Shown piece by piece: positions 14,781-20,118 of a stretch of 20,118 bases of DNA. A program made the translations under genes and the position numbers. The number at the start of each line of letters is the position of its first letter. Positions within the stretch are counted from its first letter, which is position 1. The notes below the pieces were generated by a model that saw only the letters and a list, made by a program, of their open reading frames with translations, was not told the DNA's origin and did no database searches. Source of the DNA: JAKBCQ01 sp021807585. GTDB taxonomy: Bacteria > Planctomycetota > Planctomycetia > Isosphaerales > Isosphaeraceae. The stretch lies in the NCBI GenBank assembly GCA_027325115.1, contig DAHWFG010000124.1, forward strand, positions 1 through 20,118, written 5' to 3'.

Positions 14781-15437
14781 CGAGAACCACGGATTCAATC
14801 CAAGAAAAAACAAGAATTTTAACCACGGATTACACGGATAGACACGGATAAATCTGAATTATAATTATAGCAAAAACGATAATATTCAATACAATAATAC
14901 AAGAATTTTAACCACGGATTACACGGATGAGCACGGATAATTAATACATTCATATAATGAAATAAGATGAATATAAATTTCACAGATAACGTTGATTGCA
15001 CGGATTGCACGGATTGCTCGGATTGCTCGGATTGCTCGGATTGCACGGATTGAATGAATATAGCCGATAACAATCATAATTTGGAAGGTACGAGAACCAA
15101 AGACGAATCGACCGGAGGCGGAATCTATAAAAACAATATCACAAAAATATGATTATCATCATTTTGTACTGTACATGTAGTGTTTGTATTTATTATCCGT
15201 GTCCATCTGTGTGATCCGTGGTTAATAATTTTCTCTTCGTAATTCGTCACCTGTTCGATCAGGCAATATATTATTAAAATATATTATTCTTGTATTTATT
15301 ATCCGTGTTCATCCGTGTAATCCGTGGTTAAAAATCTTCTCTTCGGTTTCCGTTAATCGGCGGTACGTCGCGCATGATCGTCGATCCGCGGATGATCGCT
15401 CAATTTCAATGTTCACCGTCTCAGTCCGTGGTTCTCG
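14781..15437. repeat. Nested inverted array of CACGGAT/ATCCGTG repeats
   Basis: The left side has three copies in one orientation: an outer 13-mer CGAGAACCACGGA (14781-14793), then two near-identical units of about 42 bp (14811-14852 and 14900-14941, both containing AACCACGGATTACACGGAT). The right side has the same modules inverted: units of about 50 bp starting at 15185 and 15291 (TTATTATCCGTG, then ATCCGTGGTTAA) and an outer TCCGTGGTTCTCG (15425-15437), the exact complement of the left outer 13-mer. A degenerate TTCCGTGGTTA follows at 15464. The centre carries a separate 9-bp tandem run at 15001-15054. All modules are built on the heptamer CACGGAT spaced about nine or ten bases apart. The array is strongly AT-rich between units and non-coding. 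I recall similar ATCCGTG-type repeats scattered in many environmental bacterial genomes; their mobility mechanism is unknown to me. Confidence 0.85.
15001..15054. repeat. Six tandem 9-bp units CGGATTGCW in the array centre
   Basis: Consecutive units read CGGATTGCA, CGGATTGCT three times, CGGATTGCA and CGGATTGAA, with a degenerate seventh unit just before (14992-15000). The 9-bp period matches the spacing of CACGGAT inside the longer units on both sides, so the run looks like a local slippage expansion of the same building block. A minus-strand open frame through it gives only a Ser-Gln-rich repeat peptide, which I consider spurious. Confidence 0.85.
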
Positions 15438-15580
15438 TCCCAAGCTCGCGGCCGTTCACTCGATTCCGTGGTTACAGTCGCGCATGCGTGAGGCCGCGAG
15501 GTCGCTCGGTCGATCGTGCTCGTAAATCACGGTTTACCAAGAAGTTGCAACATTATTCGAGCGGCGCGAGAGAGCGCTCG
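15438..15580. other. Spacer between the array and the SurA leader
   Basis: No gene seen. It contains one degenerate array module (TTCCGTGGTTA, 15464-15474) and otherwise unremarkable GC-rich sequence with several CGATCG sites. Confidence 0.4.
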
Positions 15581-15618
15581 GCGTCGCTCTCGATCCACGG
15601 ATCGAGAGCGACGCTCTC
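15570..15618 (+). promoter_or_regulatory. Strong hairpin with four alternative pairing segments
   Basis: A perfect 16-base inverted repeat (15581-15596 with 15599-15614) forms a stem of about 15 bp with a tiny loop, about 95 bases upstream of the first SurA start. The element GAGAGCG and its complement CGCTCTC occur alternately four times (15570-15576, 15585-15591, 15604-15610, 15612-15618), so pairings 1-2 plus 3-4 and pairing 2-3 exclude each other. No T-tract follows immediately. It may be a leader attenuator-like element, the end of an upstream transcript, or a chance of low-complexity sequence. Confidence 0.5.
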
Positions 15619-15627
15619 GTATAGGCG

Positions 15628-15669
15628 GATCGTCGATTTTTTCTTATAATCGTTAAAGTTTCGACGATC
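15628..15669 (+). promoter_or_regulatory. Candidate promoter -10 flanked by a 9-bp inverted repeat
   Basis: A consensus TATAAT (15645-15650) lies 59 bases upstream of the first SurA start codon. The -35 position 17 bases upstream (TAGGCG, 15622-15627) is weak. The -10 box is bracketed by GATCGTCGA (15628-15636) and its exact complement TCGACGATC (15661-15669), which would place an operator-like symmetry over the start of transcription. The symmetry may owe something to the GATCG-rich background. Confidence 0.45.
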
Positions 15670-15709
15670 AAGTTTCGGGGTCCTCTTTTTGGGGCGGGAG
15701 TACGGCGTG

Positions 15710-16750
15710 ATGCGACGCGACCTTGGGTGGATGATCATCGTGGCGATTCTGTCCTCGCAGGCGACGTTCGGAACGCGATCGTCGTCCGCCCAAAGTTCGA
15801 AATCGGCGACCAAAGCCGAAGATTCCCCCAAAAAGATCGACCCCAAGGATTTGCTCGGGACGGTCGACGATCAGAAGATCACGCGGTCCGATTTTCTTCA
15901 ATTACTCGCCGGAGCGGATTTTCAGCCCGGCTCCGAGAAAGAGATTTACCGCAAGCTGATGGATCTTTTGGTCGATCGGACGCTCCTCAAACGACACATC
16001 GAAGCGAGCGGGGTGAAAGTGAGCGAGGCCGAGGTCGACGATTCGATGGCTCGGCTCGACGCCGAATTCAAGAAGCAGGGGCAGAGCGTCGAATCGTTCC
16101 TGGCGCAATCGCATATGACGCGCGACGAGCTGAGGATGAATCAGCGGCTTGTGCTCGAGGCCGAGAAGTTTTTTCGATCGAGGGAATCGGACGAGGAATT
16201 GCGTGCGTACTTCAAAAAGAACCAGGATCTTTTTAATCAAAACATGATCGTGGCAAGTCATCTTTTGCTGCGGGTTCCGGCGGGGACGAACGGCGAGGAG
16301 AAGGCGAAGATTCTGAAGCGGATCACCGAGATCAAAAAGGAGATCGACACGGGGAAGCTGACGTTCGCCGAGGCCGCGAACAAGTACTCTGAGGACGAGG
16401 GGAATCAGGATAAGGTCGGCGGCTATCTGGGGAAGATCCCGCGGCGTGGGCGGATCAAGAGTGAGGAATTTTTGTCGAAGGCGTTCGCGCTTAAGAAGGG
16501 ATCGGTGTCGGAACCTGTGGAAACGAAGCTGGGTTATCATTTGATTAAAGTGACCGAGAAGATTGACGGACCGGTGAAGTTCAATTTTGACGAGCAGAAG
16601 GATCTCTTGCGTCAGCAGTTTCGGATCGAGTTGCAAACCGAGATAGTCGCGGAGGAGCGGAAGAAGGCGAAGATCGAGATCAAGCCCGCGCCGGCGGATC
16701 TGTTTCCACCGGTTACCGAAACCGCGCCCGCGACAAATCGGAAGCGGTGA
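15710..16750 (+). CDS. SurA-like exported peptidyl-prolyl cis-trans isomerase (parvulin type), copy 1
   Basis: A 346-residue chaperone/isomerase expected outside the cytoplasmic membrane, where SurA-type proteins hold unfolded exported proteins and turn proline bonds. It has an N-terminal hydrophobic export segment (about 7-21), a SurA N-like helical domain (about 47-157, LLGTVDDQKITRSDF, then YRKLMDLLVDRTLLKRH), and one parvulin domain (about 178-284) with ASHLLLRV (His184), FAEAANKYSEDEGNQDKVGGYLG and GYHLIKVTEK (His277). The tail contains ADLFP (329-333). The ATG at 15710 has GGGAG nine bases upstream; an in-frame TTG at 15689 would precede that site. It is followed 78 bp later by a paralogue, and both are probably transcribed together. 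Confidence 0.88.
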   Translation: MRRDLGWMIIVAILSSQATFGTRSSSAQSSKSATKAEDSPKKIDPKDLLGTVDDQKITRSDFLQLLAGADFQPGSEKEIYRKLMDLLVDRTLLKRHIEASGVKVSEAEVDDSMARLDAEFKKQGQSVESFLAQSHMTRDELRMNQRLVLEAEKFFRSRESDEELRAYFKKNQDLFNQNMIVASHLLLRVPAGTNGEEKAKILKRITEIKKEIDTGKLTFAEAANKYSEDEGNQDKVGGYLGKIPRRGRIKSEEFLSKAFALKKGSVSEPVETKLGYHLIKVTEKIDGPVKFNFDEQKDLLRQQFRIELQTEIVAEERKKAKIEIKPAPADLFPPVTETAPATNRKR

Positions 16751-16828
16751 TCGAGCGATTCCGGCGGTGTTTTTACGTCAAGTCGGCGACCCGAGTCTCG
16801 CTTGTTCGAGGAAAAGGAAGTCACTCAT

Positions 16829-18013
16829 ATGAGCATTAAGAGATATCAAATCGCGATGATCGCGTTGGTTTCGTTGGGGTTGATCTCGTCGAGTTCGCGG
16901 GGTCAGACCGCTTCGGGGGGGCGCCGCGCCGCGGCGTCGGGGGATCGGCGGGGCGGCGCGGCGCCGACGCCGAGTCCCGGGATGCCCGCGCCCCGGAACA
17001 CGCTGCGTGAGATGTTGATGTATAAACCCGATCAGGTTTTGGCGACGGTCGACGACGATCAGATCAAGCGGGCCGAACTCGTGCGGATTTTCGTGTATTA
17101 TTCGATCCCTCCCGGCAAGGAGGAGCAGGCTTATCAGGTGGCGATCCGCCAGATCATCGACGGTCGGCTGTTATTGCGGCGGATTCGCCGCGAGGGGTTT
17201 ACCGCGAACGAGCGCGAGATCGACGACGACGTCGCGAGCCTCGAGCAGGAGATCAAGGCGAACGGGACCGATCTCGCCACGTTCATGGCGACGAACGACC
17301 TTTCGATGGCGGACCTGCGTCGCCAGTGGCGCAATCAGGTGCTGTTCCGAAAGTTTCTTGAGGCGCACACCAAGGACGCCGAGCTGAAGGCATTCGTCGA
17401 AAAGAACAAAGATATTTACAATCGACCAAAGGTAAGGGCCTCTCATATTTTGATTAAGGTCGATCCCGACGCCTCCGCGGCGGAGCGCGAACGGGCCCGG
17501 CTCAAGCTTGTCGCGATCAAAAACGAGATCGTCGCGGGGAAGACGACGTTCGCCGCCGCCGCGAACAAATATTCGCAAGACGAGGTGAACGTCGAGAAAC
17601 AGGTCGGCGGCGATCTCGGTTTTTTCATGCGCAAGCAGTTCATTGATGAATTCGCGGCCGCGGCGTTCGCGCTCAAGACCGGGACGATGTCGGATCCCGT
17701 GGAAACGCCGTTCGGCTGGCATTTGATCATGGCGACCGATCGCAAGGAGGGAGATCCGGTCAACTTTGACGAGGCGAGGCCGCACATTATCGAACATTAT
17801 CAAGAATATTTGCGCAATAAGATCGTCGAGGAGGAACATAAGAACGCGAAGATCGCGATCATGCCGACGCCCGCCGATCTGTTCCCCGCGCTCAGGACGA
17901 CGAACGACGCGGGCCGACCCGCGACCAAAGCGTCGGCGCATCCCAAGACCGACTCGGCGACCGCTCCCGCGAGTGCGCGACCCAAACCCCCCGTCGCTCC
18001 TTCTCCACGTTGA
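16829..18013 (+). CDS. SurA-like exported peptidyl-prolyl cis-trans isomerase (parvulin type), copy 2
   Basis: A 394-residue paralogue of the preceding gene with the same layout. It has a signal sequence (about 5-26, MIALVSLGLISSS), a Gly/Ala/Pro-rich linker (28-57), a SurA N-like domain (about 66-178, LATVDDDQIKRAELVRIF) and a parvulin domain (about 201-304) with ASHILIKVD (His206) and GWHLIMATD (His298). The tail contains ADLFP at 349-353, at the same distance after the parvulin domain as in copy 1, and then a Pro/Ala/Ser-rich end. The two copies differ widely, so the duplication is old. The ATG at 16829 follows AAGGAAG; an in-frame TTG at 16802 lacks such a site. The unusual linker and tail may tether or space the protein in the envelope (inference). 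Confidence 0.88.
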   Translation: MSIKRYQIAMIALVSLGLISSSSRGQTASGGRRAAASGDRRGGAAPTPSPGMPAPRNTLREMLMYKPDQVLATVDDDQIKRAELVRIFVYYSIPPGKEEQAYQVAIRQIIDGRLLLRRIRREGFTANEREIDDDVASLEQEIKANGTDLATFMATNDLSMADLRRQWRNQVLFRKFLEAHTKDAELKAFVEKNKDIYNRPKVRASHILIKVDPDASAAERERARLKLVAIKNEIVAGKTTFAAAANKYSQDEVNVEKQVGGDLGFFMRKQFIDEFAAAAFALKTGTMSDPVETPFGWHLIMATDRKEGDPVNFDEARPHIIEHYQEYLRNKIVEEEHKNAKIAIMPTPADLFPALRTTNDAGRPATKASAHPKTDSATAPASARPKPPVAPSPR

Positions 18014-18019
18014 TTGGTA

Positions 18020-18070
18020 AGCGATCGACCGCGGCGCGATCGCGACCCTTCGCCGCCGCGGCGGTCGTTC
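18020..18070 (+). terminator. Imperfect GC-rich hairpin after the SurA pair
   Basis: Downstream of the second SurA stop, CGACCGC pairs with GCGGTCG, extended by GGCG/CGCC across a small bulge. The sequence after it (TTCAATAAAT) is AT-rich but not a T-tract. It is a possible terminator or just a stable 3' end, with low certainty. Confidence 0.3.
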
Positions 18071-18083
18071 AATAAATCCACGC

Positions 18084-18089
18084 TATAAT
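18084..18089 (+). promoter_or_regulatory. Candidate -10 box of the hydrolase gene
   Basis: A perfect TATAAT stands in a short AT-rich patch 72 bases upstream of the hydrolase ATG. I could not find a matching -35 hexamer at 16-18 bases, so it is a partial promoter call. Confidence 0.35.
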
Positions 18090-18161
18090 ACATTATTTAA
18101 TAGTTGCGCGAGAGATTAAGGATCGCGGTCCGAGCGGGTCGGCGATCGGGGAGTCGGCGCG

Positions 18162-20118
18162 ATGCGACGAGGAACGTCGGGCGAATGGCGCCGATCGCTT
18201 TCGGCGATCACGGCGGTCGCGCTCGCGTCGATCGTTTGCGTGTGGCTTGAGGGATGCACGGCGCTTTCGGTCTCGCGTCCGCTCCGCGCCGTGCCGCGCG
18301 CCGATATCGCGTCGCGGCTTTCGCTCCGGAGGCCGAGCGCCGCGGCCTCGGCGAATCTATTATCCCGCGGAATCGACCCGACGCTGCCGTTTCACTCGCT
18401 TCCGACCGCGGACGCTCTTGACGAACGCGCCGCGGGCGAGACGATCGACGATCGATTGACGCGTGCGGAGATCCATGCGCAAGTCGGCAGGCGGTTTCAG
18501 CCGATTCGTCGCGCCGAGTCGTTGCGGCATGATTATATCGCGGCGGTTCTTGCATCATCAATCGTTCATCAATCTGCGCCCCTCTCGGCCGACGCGATCG
18601 ATCGCGCGATCGCGATCCACAACGAGGCTTTGACGCGCTTTTTGAGCCGGCTCGGGGGTCGAAACCTGGAACTCGATCCCGCGCTGCGATCCGAGCTCGC
18701 GGCGCTCGGGCTTCCCGTCGCGCTCCGGCGCGACCCGCTCGTCTGGGATCCCGATCGCATTGGCGATATTCATTTATGTAAAGATTATATTATAACGGGA
18801 GTGCGAGTACCGATCCGGACTCGGGGGCTCGGCGTTCCGGTTTTCGGGGTGCGTGATCTGCGACCGATCGATCCCCACGCGGGGGCTGGGGATGGCGAAG
18901 AATCGCTCTATCCGCCGATCCAGGTGTATCCCGCGACCGTCGTGCTGCGTTCGGGGCCGGCGGGGGGAACGCCCGTGCTCGAGCTGCACGATCCGCTTCG
19001 GTTCGACGCGATTTCGACGGGGGCGCGGACGATCCCGCTCGAGTCCGATCTATCGACCCCGCTCGCGTTTCATTTCGTCTCGGGTCGACTTTTTATCGCC
19101 GAACAGATCAGCATGTTTCGACCAGACGCCCTCAAGATCCGTTCGGGTTTACATTTGATACATCCTTATGAGCCGGGAAAGATACCGGTGATATTTGTTC
19201 ACGGGTTGTGGTCGAGCCCGCGGGCGTTTTTTCAGACGATCAACGAGCTGCGGGGGGATCCCTCGATCCGGGCGCGCTATCAGTTTTGGTTTTACATGTA
19301 TCCATCGGGCGATCCGTTTATCTATACCGCGGCGCGGTTTCGCGAATCGCTCGACGACATGCGGATGAAGCTCGACCCCGGTCGGCGCGACGCTGCGCTC
19401 GATCGAATCGTCCTTGTGGGGCACAGCATGGGGGGGTTGTTGTCGAAGATGACGGTGCAAGAAAGCGGGAACGCGCTTTGGAGCGTGATCGCCAAACAAC
19501 CGTTTGAATCGATGACGCTTTCCGATCCCGAGCATCGGGAACTTCTTAAAAAAGTTTTTATGTATCATCCCAATCCCGCGGTTCGGCGGATCGTCTTCAT
19601 CGCGACGCCGCACCAGGGAACGAAGATGGGGGACAATCTGGTGGGGAGGATCGTCTCGCGGCTGATCAAAAGTCCCGACGAACTCGTCGCGGTGCGGCGC
19701 GATCTGTTCGAGAACAACGATCCCGCGTTCTTCACCCCGGAGGCGCGGAAACGCGTCTCCTCAAGTATAGATATTCTTAAATATAATAACCCAATGATTG
19801 ACGCGGTGGGATCGGCTGGGATGTCTCCGGGGGTGGTTTATCACACGATCGTGGGGAAGCTGGGGCCCGGCCCGCTCGAGACGAGCACCGACGGAGTCGT
19901 TTCGTACAGGAGCGCACATCTTGAGGGCGCGGCTTCGGAGCTTGTCGTGCCGACGAATCACCTTTGCCAGCAGGATCCGAGGACGATCATCGAGCTCAAA
20001 CGGATTTTGGCCGAGCATCTGAGCGTTTTCGAGCGTGAAGCGGGGGCGAGGATCGGTCGGTCGCGCCCCGACGCCGCGCCGATCCAAAATATTAAAACAT
20101 CATTAAATAATGATTCCC
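18162..20118 (+). CDS. Putative lipoprotein alpha/beta hydrolase (lipase/esterase type), 3'-truncated by window edge
   Basis: An open frame of 652 codons runs to the window end without a stop. The ATG at 18162 has GGGGAG eight bases upstream. A hydrophobic export segment ends in VWLEGC (Cys32), a lipobox-like site with an unusual Glu at -2, suggesting a lipid-anchored envelope protein. After a poorly conserved N-terminal third come VIFVHGLWSSP (oxyanion loop, His347-Gly348), the nucleophile elbow GHSMGG (Ser422) and FIATPHQGT. A DG pair in STDGVV (Asp577) and PTNHLCQ (His600) complete a plausible Ser-Asp-His triad. The fold resembles PGAP1/lipase-like acyl hydrolases. The sequence after about residue 620 looks like a disordered tail, so the true end is probably just outside the window. 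The substrate is unknown. Confidence 0.82.
   Translation, partial: MRRGTSGEWRRSLSAITAVALASIVCVWLEGCTALSVSRPLRAVPRADIASRLSLRRPSAAASANLLSRGIDPTLPFHSLPTADALDERAAGETIDDRLTRAEIHAQVGRRFQPIRRAESLRHDYIAAVLASSIVHQSAPLSADAIDRAIAIHNEALTRFLSRLGGRNLELDPALRSELAALGLPVALRRDPLVWDPDRIGDIHLCKDYIITGVRVPIRTRGLGVPVFGVRDLRPIDPHAGAGDGEESLYPPIQVYPATVVLRSGPAGGTPVLELHDPLRFDAISTGARTIPLESDLSTPLAFHFVSGRLFIAEQISMFRPDALKIRSGLHLIHPYEPGKIPVIFVHGLWSSPRAFFQTINELRGDPSIRARYQFWFYMYPSGDPFIYTAARFRESLDDMRMKLDPGRRDAALDRIVLVGHSMGGLLSKMTVQESGNALWSVIAKQPFESMTLSDPEHRELLKKVFMYHPNPAVRRIVFIATPHQGTKMGDNLVGRIVSRLIKSPDELVAVRRDLFENNDPAFFTPEARKRVSSSIDILKYNNPMIDAVGSAGMSPGVVYHTIVGKLGPGPLETSTDGVVSYRSAHLEGAASELVVPTNHLCQQDPRTIIELKRILAEHLSVFEREAGARIGRSRPDAAPIQNIKTSLNNDS

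Noticed and set aside
14394..14822. 142-residue plus-strand frame before the array
   Set aside because: No motif, biased Arg/Ser/Pro composition, and its end runs into the repeat array.
14819..15073. 84-residue minus-strand frame through the CACGGAT array
   Set aside because: The peptide is a direct translation of the DNA repeats (Ser-Gln-rich and an IRVIRG end), a type commonly mis-annotated from such repeats.
14781..15437. CRISPR array
   Set aside because: Units are few, of unequal spacing, and present in both orientations with AT-rich, non-unique spacers. No cas genes are in the window.
16751..16828. Terminator between the two SurA genes
   Set aside because: A short TTTTT run occurs, but no stable stem precedes it.

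Overview
The window looks like chromosomal DNA from a high-GC planctomycete, most likely near the Isosphaeraceae. The signs are the gene set (DUF4432 protein, B12-dependent ribonucleotide reductase, small Ser/Thr kinase, paired SurA-like isomerases, PQQ-type propeller), long gene-poor spacers, a heavy excess of CGATCG palindromes, and an intergenic repeat whose translation contains PTRRASEG, which I associate from memory with planctomycete genomes. The lineage is an inference from content; there is no rRNA or tRNA here to test it.

Left part (1-7545). A HicB-type antitoxin gene on the minus strand carries an apparent one-base frameshift. It is followed by a minus-strand zinc-independent MDR oxidoreductase. 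A single-domain protein kinase with an altered catalytic loop is transcribed divergently from it. Next come a class II ribonucleotide reductase (NrdJ), with a near-consensus promoter and a short leader that leaves no room for a cobalamin riboswitch, and a DUF4432 mutarotase-fold protein. A PTRRASEG-type repeat lies between the DUF4432 gene and the convergent operon.

Middle part (7546-13740). All recognised genes are on the minus strand. A membrane-anchored dual-specificity-type phosphatase and a GT-C (family 39/ArnT-like) membrane glycosyltransferase overlap by 11 bases and look translationally coupled. A spacer of about 1.6 kb follows without a recognisable gene. Then come a MntP-like small membrane protein and a PQQ-type beta-propeller that ends in a single DUF346/PLL-type lectin blade.

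Right part (13741-20118). A spacer of about 2 kb contains the oddest structure in the window: a nested, roughly symmetric array built from the heptamer CACGGAT and its complement ATCCGTG (14781-15437). Next is a strong hairpin with mutually exclusive pairings, and a TATAAT box flanked by a 9-bp inverted repeat. These precede two tandem SurA/parvulin-type peptidyl-prolyl isomerase genes for exported-protein folding. A putative lipoprotein alpha/beta hydrolase of the lipase type runs off the right edge.

Most of the protein-coding content is ordinary. The observations most worth a second look are the CACGGAT array, the hicB frameshift, the leader in front of the first SurA gene, the non-canonical kinase catalytic loop, and the propeller/lectin-blade hybrid.
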